From the NCBI GenBank assembly GCA_963681505.1, contig OY811992.1:4638223-4702222 (forward strand): a stretch of DNA of 64,000 bases, read 5' to 3'. Below, in pieces: positions 1 to 32,212 of this stretch. The notes under the pieces are model-generated. The model saw only the letters and a program-made list of their open reading frames with translations, made no database searches and was not told the origin of the DNA. The position numbers were made by a program, and so were the translations under genes. The DNA is from Eunapius fragilis (taxonomy: Eukaryota; Porifera; Demospongiae; Spongillida; Spongillidae). Numbering within the stretch: position 1 is the first letter of the stretch; each line of letters opens with the position of its first letter.

Positions 1-1989
1 GCACATGATACTGCAGGACTTGATCTACCTCAGGATCCACAGCAAAAAGCCTTCATCAGCACACTCTGAGGCTGAAGTGAATACATCTTGAGGTGATATG
101 TGTGTTTACCTCACAGCTGCTGTCAACAGCAGATCTGGAAAGATACACACGTCACTGGTGTATGCTGTTTATACCTCCTAATTAGAATTTAGGCAATACA
201 GCTAGCTGTGATGAATATAATGCTTCGCTAATGATAATAATTTGTATTGCTGATCTCAATTCCCATGCCTAATAAAATGCCTTGGCAGTACTTCAGAGGT
301 TGGGTCCTTGCCTTTTGGCCTCCATGTTCACTTTCCTAAATGTGAAGTACAGTTATAGCTTCCTCAACGTTTTCCCACCTGGCATTAAAATTTGTCCCTG
401 CCAACCAAACCTGCATGGGTTCTTCCAAAGAGGAGATGCTGAGTTTGTAACGGTCTGACGCCCGGAAACACTTTTCAATCCTCTGTCTGCGTGGTGGTTT
501 CCACTTAGTTGTCCATCTTGTAGGTACCACATCTCCATCATTAGTTTAAACTGTATGATTTTCGAAATAATCATCATCACTGATCATATTATATCTCGAA
601 GACGGGAGCAAGAAACTAATTTTTGGTACTTCAATTTAGCGTTCCACCTTAAAGGTAATGAGGGGGCAGTGAATTATTGTGGGAGTGGCAGTACAATGTT
701 TGGAGCATTTTCCTTAGGCACGTCTCTAATAATGCTCGTTTCTAAAATGAGCACACATATTTCAACCGTTAAAAGAGTCTACCTTGATAACATGAACAAA
801 TTTATGAGGAAGTTGTATTAGAATATACATATTCAAACTTGATAATCACAGGGAGAACATAATGATAAATGGACCGAAGAAAACATTAACCATTCACCAT
901 AGATACACTAAGTGCAGCAAAATACCAGGTTATATTGTCCTGAAAGCTAAAACTTAATAATGGGTAATGAAAGTGAAAATAATAAATTTGTGACTACATG
1001 ATTTTTACGCACGCATTTCAACTTTGAAGCCCAGGGTGTGAAATACTCAGAAGTTGCATGTTTTGAAATAAAATTAATTAAGACCTTGATATCTGTTATA
1101 TGTATAAGATAAATTATATCTCCAATATAATCTAGCACCCTTTATATAGGCGCAAGGAATGCAATTATTCTATTACGTCACGTCCAGAGTAGTTCCCATT
1201 TGGCCGCTGTACACAACTTGGACAAAGGATCTTAGGTATCTAAAAGGAAATTACAATAATGAGCGTTGTGCCTTCAGTCCTTCACCCTATCTTACAGTAA
1301 ATCTATGGTAGCTAGTGATCACAGCACTGACTCCTCTTTATCCAAGGTCCAGTGTCGCGTGTACAAGTTGGACAAGAGCATATGTATCATATAAAAAGGC
1401 AATTAGATTCGATCACTTCATCTTGTATGTAATTCCATCTGCTACGAACTAGGTCTGAGGAGTGCAATTTTCTTCTACTGTTGTACAGATACGAAGTGCT
1501 GGAGATCAAACAATTCCCTTGACAAATAATAGCCAACCCCAACAGGTGAACATAAGTCATATTAGTTTCAGTTCATTACCTGATTCTTGTAGTAGGAAAT
1601 AAAACATAACTGTATAAATATAAACCAGCCAGAAGCTGATGCAATCGTTTTCCCCCATTAAAAAATAATAATCCATGTCCATCAATGTCTGCAAAGATCA
1701 CTTAGAGTTATACCTTTGCGGTAAATGGAACCCTCCAGCTGTGATTTACAGTCTCCACGTGATCCACAAGTAACAAGTTAGTGTGGTCATCACTAAACCC
1801 TTAGCACCATCTCCATGGTAACATTTAAAGAGGCTAATAATATATGGCTTGCAATATATATTTACCAGGCCATCCACTACTAGGGGTGATAAGTGACACA
1901 CATAAAATAAACTGTACACAACGAAAATGTCCACAGTACCCTCAGTGGGCTGGGCCACATTATTGGTAGTGGAAAGGCCCACAGTACTG
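1..1989. other. No supported gene; 3' flank of the 53BP1-like gene
   Basis: This AT-rich stretch holds only short open frames without recognisable domains or convincing splice structure. Two diverged copies of a short motif (a tract ending in 'acttggacaaagga' near 1205 and 'agttggacaagagc' near 1365) suggest an old local duplication. The part next to 1990 should include the 3' UTR of the minus-strand gene, but no clear polyadenylation signal could be assigned. Confidence 0.5.
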
Positions 1990-22659
<20,670 letters not shown>

Positions 22660-22948
22660 CTATATATTTTAAATAGAGTAGGACACTTACTAGTACAAAG
22701 AGCGAAAGTCAGAGGGAGATTTATAAATTAACAATTAGTGTTCCCGCGCGCATCGTGATCTTTGACCTGTGACTATTACATGTATATTACTCAGAGCCCC
22801 ACCTACCATCGTTTTGCTGACGCTACTGACTGTGAAAAGCGGCGTTGGCAGCATCGCTTTCGGTTTGGTAAAGGGAAATTAAGGTGTTTCTTCCCAATCG
22901 CAGCGTGGGAAAGGTGGAGCCATCTTTTTATTTGTGATTGTGTACGCC
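22660..22948. promoter_or_regulatory. Bidirectional promoter between 53BP1-like and Spinster genes
   Basis: Only 289 bp separate the two divergent start codons (22659 minus, 22949 plus), so both promoters and both 5' UTRs must lie here unless upstream non-coding exons exist. The interval has no obvious TATA box at a conventional distance on the plus side. It contains the CG-rich tract 'tcccgcgcgcatcgtg'. Assignment follows from gene layout, not from a recognised factor site. Confidence 0.65.
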
Positions 22949-24340
22949 ATGAATGACGGGTTGCATCTCGAATCTAAGGGCGACCCCAAGTCGAATGACT
23001 ATTCGAACGGTTACAGCGTCAGAACTGCACCGTTCATTGTGTCCGACAGAAGAGATGAGGATAACGGTGGAGACAAAGGCGATGACGAACAAGTCGTGCT
23101 TGTTCCAAATAAAGCGCGCTCCGATCACGAAGGTTCCACGGAACACCTTGGGGAGGTCGAGGACACCACTTCCCTGCTAGGAGGCGACAGAGCCGCGACG
23201 CGTTGCCCTTCATGTTACCTTTTCTGGCGCAGCTATCGATCGGGCAACCCTCAATCCCGTGTCACCCCTGTAGCCGTCGTTATCTTGTTGGTTCTGTTCG
23301 TCGTCTACGTACTCAACCAGGCAGACAAGCTCGTTCTGGCGGTTTTGATACCAGCCGGGCTGCGCTGTGAAGCGGGTGCTTCGAGCTCTTGTCCCAACAC
23401 CACTTTCAACGCCACAGCAAACATCACAGCGGCAAACCCTTATTACAGCGCCCCTTTTAGTGACGAGGGCAACTACTCTATGAGCAACGATACCACCGTC
23501 CTACCAACAGACTGCATTCATTTTAGCGATGATGAGCAGGGCATCATGACGGGACCAGCGTTCACAGTAGTCTACGTTATAGCCGGTCTGCCCTTGGCTA
23601 GGCTGGCGGATACAAGGTCCAGGGCACTCATCCTCCTCGTTGGGCTGGCCTTCTGGTCAGTGATGATGCTCCTGACGGGGTTTGTGAACAAGTTCTGGGA
23701 GCTGCTACTATTGAGGATATTGCTGGGCATAGGAGAGGTAAGGAGGAGGGACTATGGGCATAGGAGAGGTCAGGAGGAGGGGCTATGGGCATAGGAGAGG
23801 TCAGGAGGAGGGGCTATGGGCATAGGAGAGGTCAGGAGGAGGGGCTATGGGCATAGGAGAGGTCAGGAGGAGGGGCTATGGGCATAGGAGAGGTCAGGAG
23901 GAGGGGCTATGGGCATAGGAGAGGTCAGGAGGAGGGGCTATGGGCATAGGAGAGGTCAGGAGGAGGGGCTATGGGCATAGGAGAGGTCAGGAGGAGGGGC
24001 TATGGGAGGGAAGTACTTACATGATGCGAGTTGGCTACTCACATCCACGTCTACACATACATGCACACATACACATGCACATATATGTACTTATACACAC
24101 ATGCACACGTACACTCTTGCATCCTACCTCAGGCATCGTGTAACCCAGTAGCCTACTCACTGCTAGCAGACTTCTTTCCACCACAACACAGAGCCTTTGC
24201 CTTGTCAGTCTACCACTATGGGGTCTACGTCGGTGCGTAACCATAGTGACCGTGCTCTGTGCAATCAAATTATATCATGTGTTAATGTGATACGTTGGTG
24301 TGTGCTTGTGAAGGGGTGGGAGAATACCATCTTCATCCCT

Positions 24341-24403
<63 letters not shown>

Positions 24404-24610
24404 ACAGGTGGAGGGTTTGGCTGGATGGCTGGTGCAATCAATGTTGCCCTCAACTGGCGCTGGACCTTCAGGGTGTTGGGGATAGGTGGGCTGGTCCTTG
24501 TACCTGTGGCAGCCATAGCCCTGTGGGAGCCTAAGGTGGTACAGGAACAGAGAAAGGCCAGACAGGAGGGGAAGGCTTCGTACTCCATCAAGGTGGGTGG
24601 GTGCCACTAA

Positions 24611-24663
<53 letters not shown>

Positions 24664-26521
24664 TGTTCATCTATGTGACATGTGTGACTGTTAAGCATCA
24701 AAACCGCTCAAAATAAAATTTCGTTCCACTACACTCCCCGTTTTCTTTACAAGTTTTTTATTTTTTAAATTTACATCTACCATCTCATGGTGGTGACCAT
24801 CTCATGGTGGTTACCATCTGTGCTTCACGCAGTGTCTCTTCGCAGGAGGTGTTCTGCTACCTGCTGAGGCTCCGCCCCTTCTGGTTGCTTGTGCTGGCCG
24901 GCTCTGTCAGGAACATCCCGGGTTATGCCCTGGGTGCATGGCTACCCACCTTCATCGTGCTCAAGTACAGAGCCAACTCGAGGGAGTATGGGATCAGGGT
25001 GGGGCTGGTGGTCCTGTTCGGGGGCGCCCTGGGCTCATTCGTCGGAGGGTTCCTGTCCGACAGGCAAGTGAAAGTCATTTCTGTGATTATGTTATTTTTG
25101 TGATCATGTGTGTCGGATGTGCGCATGCATTGTTGTACCCTCTCTCCTCCCCCTTCCCATGGCATGCCTGGACATGGACCATTGTACCCTCCCTTCTCTC
25201 TCGCCACCCAAAAAAAATGATGAGCTGGAAATGGTCAGATGAGGGGAATGATGAGCTGGAAATGGTCAGATGAGGGGAATGATGAGCTGGAAATGGTCAG
25301 ATGAGGGGAATGATGAGCTGGAAATGGTCAGATGAGGGGAATGATGAGTTGGAAATGGTCAGATGAGGGGAATTCATGATGAGCTGGAAATGGTCAGATG
25401 AGGGGAATGATGAGCTGGAAATGGTCAGATGAGGGGAATGATGAGCTGGAAATGGTCAGATGAGGGGAATGATGAGCTGGAAATGGTCAGATGAGGGGAA
25501 TGATGAGCTGGAAATGGTCAGATGAGGGGAATGATGAGCTGGAAATGGTCAGATGAGGGGAATGATGAGCTGGAAATGGTCAGATGAGGGGAATGATGAG
25601 CTGGAAATGGTCAGATGAGGGGAATGATGAGCTGGAAATGGTCAGATGAGGGGAATGATGAGCTTGAAATGGTCAGATGAGGGGAATGATGAGCTGGAAA
25701 TGGTCAGATGAGGGGAATGATGAGCTGGAAATGGTCAGATGAGGGGAATGATGAGCTATTATCCATGCAGCCAGATGTGCTGTCTCCTGATGTTATGGAA
25801 CAGAGGAGGGGAGAGGAGGAAAGGGGAGGAGGGGGGGGGGGGGGGGGGGGGCTGTATGTCCTGCTGTTATGATATGCTATGGGGACATACTTTCTGCTGT
25901 TGACCACGCCTCTTTCTCCACTTACCTTACTCCACAGACTCTCCAGTCGATGGAAGAATGGTAAAGCTTACGTCATAGCTGCCAGTCAGCTGATTGCGGC
26001 CCCCTGTATAGCTGCAACGTTACTGGTCAGCAACCAGGAGACATTCTACTGGCTACTGCTGCTGTCCTATGTCACTGCAGAAACATGGTTAGGTCCAGCA
26101 GCCGCCATTGCGCAGGTAGGTAGTATCCTCACCTCCCCTCCCCTCCCATTTCTCCCTGCCATCTCTCCCTTCCCTCCCCTCCCATCTCTCCTCTCCCCTT
26201 CCTTCCCCTCCCATCTCTCCTTTCCCCTTCCTCCCTCCCATCTCTACTCTCCCCTTCCCTTCCCTCCCATCTCTCCTCTCCCCTTCCTCCCCTCCCTTCT
26301 CTCCCCTCCCCTCCTCTCTACTCTCTACCACCCTCTTCTCCTGCACTTCTCTCATTACCCTTCCGTGATGTCTTGTTCAGGACATTAGTTTGCCAGCTAT
26401 GAGAGCGCAAGCTTCAGCGGTGTACATTGGTCTGATCACAGTCATTGCTAGTGTGGGCCCTGTTCTGGTGAGTGGGTGTGGCTTTATACCATCACCCTTC
26501 CCTTCTGCAAAGCACAGCATA

Positions 26522-26579
<58 letters not shown>

Positions 26580-26793
26580 ATCCATGCTGTCTTATACCAG
26601 ACTGTGTTCCCCTTTGCAGGTACCTGCACTATTCAGTTTTTTTAGTAAATGTGATGGTGGTGTTGGCCATTCCCTTCTTGTCATTGTTCCAGCATTCTAT
26701 GCACTGTCATCCGTGTTCTTTGTCCTTCTTGGGTGGAGTATCCATTGCTGGGGCTCAGAAGTCCAGATGTGTAACCCACAGAAACGAAAGTAG
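22949..26793 (+). CDS. SPNS: Spinster-family MFS transporter, 7 exons
   Basis: Exons: 22949-23737, 24133-24232, 24408-24592, 24846-25063, 25938-26115, 26381-26467, 26620-26793; 1,731 nt, 576 aa, all phases agree. The polar N-terminal tail (about 105 aa, with 'TTSLL' before the first helix) is followed by a first membrane segment 'VAVVILLVLFVVYVL', a glycosylation-rich lumenal loop (several NxT/NxS), the motif-A-like 'LPLARLADTRSR', then 'LLGIGE', 'LNWRWTFRV' and 'GGFLSDRLSSRWKNG', all typical of Spinster proteins. Family members are proton-coupled lysosomal or plasma-membrane exporters of lysophospholipids and sphingosine-1-phosphate. The start was chosen as the first ATG in a long frame; an in-frame GTG lies five codons upstream. 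The intron after exon 4 starts GC (DAG|GCAAGT), required by the conserved 'SDRLS' join. Which SPNS paralogue this represents is not resolved. Confidence 0.93.
23726..24005 (+). repeat. 30-bp minisatellite derived from the Spinster exon 1 end
   Basis: The exon 1 end and donor (GGCATAGGAGAG|GTAAGGAGGA) are repeated about nine times as 'gggcataggagaggtcagga' plus 'ggaggggcta'. In the copies GTAAGG is changed to GTCAGG, so donor strength is reduced after the first unit. The exonic part encodes the conserved 'GIGE' motif. Confidence 0.93.
24343..24402 (+). repeat. (CA)n microsatellite before Spinster exon 3
   Basis: About 60 bp of CA repeats run straight into the acceptor 'ACCACAG' of exon 3, replacing a conventional pyrimidine tract. 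A (TG)n run at 24615-24660 follows exon 3 in the next intron, as a near-symmetrical pair. Confidence 0.95.
25218..25757 (+). repeat. 31-bp minisatellite in Spinster intron 4
   Basis: About 17 nearly identical copies of 'gatgagctggaaatggtcag' plus 'atgaggggaat'. One copy has a 3-bp insertion near 25375. It is followed by a long poly-G run near 25830-25851. Homogeneity suggests recent expansion. Confidence 0.95.
26524..26578 (+). repeat. (CA)n microsatellite in Spinster intron 6
   Basis: About 55 bp of pure CA repeats lie between the donor at 26468 and the acceptor at 26619. Confidence 0.97.
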
Positions 26794-27014
26794 TTATTAC
26801 TAGTTATTGCTGATGTTCAAGTGCGTTGTGTGTATGCCGTTTGTTCATATAATTGTACACAGTGCGTATGTGTGTGCATGTGTGTATGTGCATGTGTGTA
26901 GAAGTGCATGTATGTACGAGGTGTATTTCAAGTGAGTTAATTACCCACCTAAGGTGCCGCTTATAAGCCCTCCTCTCACTTTGCCCCAAAATGGCTCGTG
27001 TTTAAAACTACTGC

Positions 27015-27665
27015 TTAGAAGTTAGCCGTACATTCCACAGCCGTACATTCCACACCAATTAACAAATGAACGGCCGTGTGGCCGATGATGTAATTGATTT
27101 TGCTGCTGGCAATTAGTTTGGGAACTTATGGGGCATATTTGAATGTGCTTCCATTCTGGACCTCAACCTAGAGGTTGCCTGACTTGGTGATGTCTAGCTC
27201 ATGTCATTGGCCCCTCCCACCTGAGGTCCGTGGCTATGTCATCATTGCACCCACCACATACATTGAGTAAAGTGAGATACTGCAGGGAAGCATGGTACTG
27301 GTGAGGCTGTGCATTCTGGACCACACCTTGAGGTTGCCTGACTTGCTCATGTCATTGGCCCCTTTGGATTGGATGAGGTTCAGAATGCACAGCCTCACCA
27401 GTACCATGCTTCCCTGCTTACAATGCAGTATCTAACTTACTTAATGTATGTGGTTGCAATGATGACATAGCCACGGTCCTCAGGTGGGAGGGGCCAATGA
27501 CATGAGCTGGATATTACGAAGTCAGGCAGCCTCTAGGGTTGAGGTCCCAAAAATGCCTACATGTAGTGGTATATGTACTTGTAATCATATTCACGCATAC
27601 GCGGCCTGCGCATTATTTTTAATATGTGTTATATGTGCGACTGTGGAATGTACGGCTAGCTTCTA
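27015..27665. mobile_element. Foldback (large inverted-repeat) element
   Basis: A palindrome centred near 27340 has inner arms of about 200 bp: 'gcatggtactggtgaggctg' near 27291 is matched inversely near 27383, and 'tcatgtcattggcccctccc' near 27202 inversely near 27485. An outer arm pairs 'agccgtacattccac' near 27022 with its reverse complement near 27644. No coding capacity is seen, so this is a foldback or MITE-like element between the Spinster and TRIM genes. The rest of 26794-28110 shows a poly-G run (27845-27861) and no gene. Confidence 0.75.
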
Positions 27666-28110
27666 TGTGGTTGCACAACTCCGCAACCGCGAATGTCTCC
27701 GCGAATTTGTTTAGTAAGTCAAGAAGTAAAATGGTACGCGTACCCGGTACATGATTATGAAAAAAGATACGCGGAAGCGTTCGCAATTACGAAGGTAGGT
27801 ACGGGCGTTTAAACGTGAGCCTTTTTTTTTTTTCGCTTGGGTTGGGGGGGGGGGGGGGGGGCTTATAAGCGATACTTTACGGTATCCGTTTAGTAAGGGT
27901 AGTATTGGAGAGGTATATGCGTCCTCTGAAGGTGTGCTCTTAAAAGAGTGTTGATGGTAGTTGTTCCGTTGAATGTCATATGATTACACCACACATGTCC
28001 CTGAGGGGGAGTGTATGACTGTGATGGCAATGAAACAGAACAAACCTACAAATAACGACAAACAGCTATGTTATACAGTGCCTCAACCTACATTCTCTGC
28101 TTGGTCAGTA

Positions 28111-30339
28111 TCAATACCGAAGCACATTACCGGATCCATAGTTGGCAACGTAGATGCCACTGTCCTGATCCAGGGCCACACCAGTTGGGGAGTCAAGGTT
28201 ATGGATGGTGTGGACACACTTACCCATCGAATCAAGCACCACCACGCTGTTGGTGCCTCCGTCACTAACAAAGACATAGCCCCCTCCGTCAATAGCCACG
28301 CCCCTTGGGTTCACCAGGACCTTCTCACCGTAGGACCGCACAAACATGCCCTCGACAGTGAACACCTTTATGGCACCAGTGCCCCACGCTGCGATGTGGA
28401 GGTTACCCCAGGGGTCCATTGCAACATCCCACGGCATGACGAACCCTTTGCTGCCAGCGCTGTTCCCGGCAATGGAGTGGGAGAATTTGCCCTCCGCAGT
28501 GAACACCTCGATCCTGTGGTTGTGGCTATTGGCAACCACGATTCTGTCCTCGGGGTCCAGACATATCCCCATCGGCACGTTCAACATACCCTCCGCCCGT
28601 CCGTGCTTCCCAAACGTGAGAAGCAGGTCTCCCTTGAGGGTTATCTTGTGTACACAGTGGTCACAGCTGTCGGTGACGAACATCACCTCGCCCTTCAGAG
28701 CCATACCCCTGGGACTACTGAACTGTACCTTGCTCGTACCGGGACTCCCTATCACGGCCTTCTTGTTTCCAAGCAGGTCGAGCGCATGAATGCACAAGTT
28801 GCCAATGTCGGAAACGTAGATGGTGCCGTTGTCATGGACGCTGACCTGCCACGGAAAAACTATTGGTATTGTTAGTTGCACGTTCCTGGCTGCGTTGTAG
28901 TTGCGAGCCATTTTCTTCCCTCGCTTGGTCTGGATGCCTCTCACCTCCACGTCGCACGGACTGTTGCACACGTGTTGGCCGTTCATCAGGACGCGGAGCT
29001 GGTAGAGGCCGTTGGTGTGTGGGGTGAAGGTGATGGTGTAAGTACCATTCCCGTGGTCCTCCACCTCTCCACGCACATCCACTTCAACTTTACTATAAGT
29101 TTTAAGAACCGCCTCAATGAAGAGATCACCGTTCGTAAGTTTTTCATCACTGGGGCTTCTGGATTCCAGAAACAATTCATACTTGCTGTTTGTGACCGGC
29201 AGTGTCCTTTGCACCCAAATGCTCTTTGATGGCGAGTAGTCGACGACAAAACCACAGAGAGGTATTTCTCTGAGCAAGGTTGCCGTAGACACAGATACTG
29301 GTATGTCACTGTGTTGGTTTGGTTCAAAGCACATTGCACCGCCTTTCTCTACCAGTGTGCACAGTGTTTTGTGCATGCAACCCCTCAAGGCAAGGAGCTG
29401 TTCATCGCTGTGGGTGCTGAGGACATCGTTTGACTTATCCACGTACCTGCTAAGCTGGTTATACGACTCCTCCCATTCCTGCTTCTGCGTGTTCAGTGCC
29501 GTGGTTCTGTAGAGGGCAATATCATTGGTCGCCGCTATGAGAGACAACCTCTTCTCTTCCAGCGCTTGGTGCAGCTTGTCAAATGCCTCCTCTATGACAG
29601 TAATGGCCTCCTTTCTTGAAGTGTCCACGTATTCCAACACGGCCTCCCCTTTCCCTATCGCTTGGGTCAACTTCCCATCCAGTTCGAGGCAGGACTCTAG
29701 CAAGCTTCTCAGCTCTCCCCTCTGCTCCTCGGCTGCTGGCGCTATCTCCACATGCACGTGGTCCCTGTGAGTGAGGATGGTGCACTCCCTACAGACCAGC
29801 CTACTGCAGGTCTTGCAATAAAACTTAAAAGTGTCTCCGTGACCAGCCTCAGTACAGGGGGCCTGTCTGGGCTTCAGCGTTGCCAGGAGGCGGGAGGTGG
29901 CATCTTCCCCAAGCTCTAGGACCTCGTGCTGCTTGAAGATGCGCTGTCGCTTGTGGTAGTCCTGGCACGACGGGCACAGGAACTCAAGGCACCCCACGCA
30001 GAAGGCCCTGAGCTCGGAGCCGCACGTGTTGCCACACCCACCACACTCCTGCGTCCCTAACTGGGACACGATGCGGCTTGCCTCGACCTCAAAGGCGAGG
30101 TGGAGGTTCTGGGGGAAACCCCCAACTCCTTCACTCGGAGTGGTTGCCGGGGCTTTGCACACGATGCAGACGACGCCCTGTTGTTGTTGCAAGTTGTCTT
30201 GGGCCTCCGTGACCTGCTTTTGGAGACATTTGAGGCAGAAGGAGTGCAAGCAGGGAAGAAGCCTCGGGTCAAGGAGCAGCTTAGAACATATCCTGCAGGT
30301 GGTGGTGGTGGTGGTGTCTTTGTCACATTCAGATGACAT
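28111..30339 (-). CDS. TRIM-NHL protein (RING, two B-boxes, coiled coil, filamin, NHL)
   Basis: A single 742-codon exon. Domains in order: RING about residues 15-62 ('CRICSKLLLDPRLLPCLHSF' then 'CIVC'), B-box 1 about 99-138 (CxxC, CxxC, H), B-box 2 about 161-198 ('FYCKTCSRLVCRECTILTH'), a helical coiled-coil region about 200-310, a filamin-type immunoglobulin repeat about 370-475, and NHL repeats from about 495 to the stop ('PRGMALKGEVMFVTDS', 'PMGICLDPEDRIVVANS', 'PWDVAMDPWGNLHIA'). This is the full TRIM2/3/71/LIN-41 architecture: predicted E3 ubiquitin ligase and/or RNA-binding regulator in the cytoplasm. The start ATG is followed by an acidic-Thr stretch, and there is no sign of disruption. 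Being intronless among intron-rich neighbours, it may descend from a retrocopy; sponges, cnidarians and other invertebrates carry expanded TRIM families. Orthology to one vertebrate TRIM is not assigned. Confidence 0.93.
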   Translation of the reverse strand: MSSECDKDTTTTTTCRICSKLLLDPRLLPCLHSFCLKCLQKQVTEAQDNLQQQQGVVCIVCKAPATTPSEGVGGFPQNLHLAFEVEASRIVSQLGTQECGGCGNTCGSELRAFCVGCLEFLCPSCQDYHKRQRIFKQHEVLELGEDATSRLLATLKPRQAPCTEAGHGDTFKFYCKTCSRLVCRECTILTHRDHVHVEIAPAAEEQRGELRSLLESCLELDGKLTQAIGKGEAVLEYVDTSRKEAITVIEEAFDKLHQALEEKRLSLIAATNDIALYRTTALNTQKQEWEESYNQLSRYVDKSNDVLSTHSDEQLLALRGCMHKTLCTLVEKGGAMCFEPNQHSDIPVSVSTATLLREIPLCGFVVDYSPSKSIWVQRTLPVTNSKYELFLESRSPSDEKLTNGDLFIEAVLKTYSKVEVDVRGEVEDHGNGTYTITFTPHTNGLYQLRVLMNGQHVCNSPCDVEVRGIQTKRGKKMARNYNAARNVQLTIPIVFPWQVSVHDNGTIYVSDIGNLCIHALDLLGNKKAVIGSPGTSKVQFSSPRGMALKGEVMFVTDSCDHCVHKITLKGDLLLTFGKHGRAEGMLNVPMGICLDPEDRIVVANSHNHRIEVFTAEGKFSHSIAGNSAGSKGFVMPWDVAMDPWGNLHIAAWGTGAIKVFTVEGMFVRSYGEKVLVNPRGVAIDGGGYVFVSDGGTNSVVVLDSMGKCVHTIHNLDSPTGVALDQDSGIYVANYGSGNVLRY

Positions 30340-31250
30340 CCCTGTTGGGGGACCAATTATTAATGTTTCACCTGTTTCGATTAATGGTTACTAGAAATCA
30401 ATCCAAAGGCCATGGTCAACCACAAAAATTTTGAGGGGTGGTAGGTGGGGGGGGGGAGGTTGGATCTAACAGTCATGCACACAACACACACACACATACA
30501 TACACACATGTGCATACATGCATACATACATACATACATACATGCATACATACATACATACATACATACATACATACATACATACATACATACATACATA
30601 CATACATACATGCATGCATACATACACACATACATACACACATACATACATGCATGCATATATACATGTACAGTGTGTGCATGCATTAATAATACATGCA
30701 TAACTTATAAGAACATCAAATGCACCATAAGGGGGGGGGAAGGGCCTTGAATCCTGAAACAGATGAGGTTAGTGTATTGGCCCGCTACAAAGCAAGCAGC
30801 CTTTTTTGAAACACGCGCGCGTTCCACCTCTATGAATACGCCATCTTCCTTTCGCATTCTAGCTTCTCCCTCCCCACTCTCTCGCTCTATCTGCCTCTCT
30901 CACCACTGCACTCAAGACATCCAGCGAATTGAACAAGGCACGTACGTACGTACCTTGTGTATACTAATATATAATATGACTCGAGTTGGCAGAAGGTACA
31001 GTCATGGGCGACGTCCAAGGCAATCACCGCAATGCATAGTCGCCCTTAGCTTGGTGCTAATAAGGCCAACGCCTCGCGTTAGCTGCAAACACGATGTATA
31101 CATCACCTTGTGCCTGAATTGAGCTACGCGACATGTGCATTAGCGAGTATGTACGGGCCATTTGATGCTACACATCTGAATTGTAGGCACGCAATGCGCT
31201 CATACAGGTTTCCTTTCAACTATTACAATTGGGATCTGAACACGCAGTGA
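30340..31250. other. Intergenic, with CATA microsatellite
   Basis: Upstream flank of the TRIM-NHL gene. It holds a (CATA)n tetranucleotide repeat at about 30515-30660, a poly-G run near 30446, and 'acgtacgtacgtacc' near 30939. No open frame with recognisable features was found. Confidence 0.6.
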
Positions 31251-31255
31251 AATTT

Positions 31256-31545
<290 letters not shown>

Positions 31546-31617
31546 AACAGAAGCCAAGCATAATGTGTGTTAGTGTATTGTGTGTGTTGCCGCATGCACC
31601 CTAAATCTAATCCTAAC

Positions 31618-32012
31618 CCACCCACTCCCCATAGATAGTGTCCCCCCTCCCCATAGATAGTGCCCCCCCCCCCCCCATAGATAGTGCCCCCCCCTCCCCC
31701 CATAGATGGTGCCCCCTTCCCATAGATAGTGCCCCCCTCCCCATAGATAGTGCCCCCTCCCCATAGATAGTGCCCCCTCCCCATAGATAGTGCCCCCCCC
31801 CCATAGATGGTGCCCCCTTCCCATAGATAGTGCCCCCCTCCCCATAGATATTGCCCCTCCCCATAGATAGTGCCCCCCTCCCCATAGATAGTGCCCCCTC
31901 CCCATAGATGGTGCCCCCTCCCCATAGATAGTGCCCCCATAGATAGTGCCCCCCTCCCCATAGATAGTGCCCCCTCCCCATAGATAGTGCCCCCCCCCAA
32001 TAGATGGTGCCC
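31618..32012. repeat. Minisatellite built on 'ccccatagatagtgccccc', ending at the gap
   Basis: About 20 units of 18-24 bp, differing mainly in the length of the C run and in tag/tgg variants. The array runs into the N gap, so its true length is unknown. Confidence 0.93.
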
Positions 32013-32212
32013 NNNNNNNNNNNNNNNNNNNNNNNNNNNNNNNNNNNNNNNNNNNNNNNNNNNNNNNNNNNNNNNNNNNNNNNNNNNNNNNNNNNNNNNN
32101 NNNNNNNNNNNNNNNNNNNNNNNNNNNNNNNNNNNNNNNNNNNNNNNNNNNNNNNNNNNNNNNNNNNNNNNNNNNNNNNNNNNNNNNNNNNNNNNNNNNN
32201 NNNNNNNNNNNN
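32013..32212. other. Assembly gap (200 N)
   Basis: Exactly 200 unknown bases, a conventional placeholder length. Different satellites lie on either side, so the sequence removed and the join itself are uncertain. Confidence 0.99.

Noticed and set aside
336-580. Two overlapping minus-strand frames ('WKPPRRQRIEKCF' and 'GWQGQILMPGG').
   Set aside because: No recognisable domain and no supporting splice partners; they may be a fragment of an old element.
27973-28875. 300-codon plus-strand frame.
   Set aside because: Antisense shadow of the NHL-repeat part of the TRIM gene.
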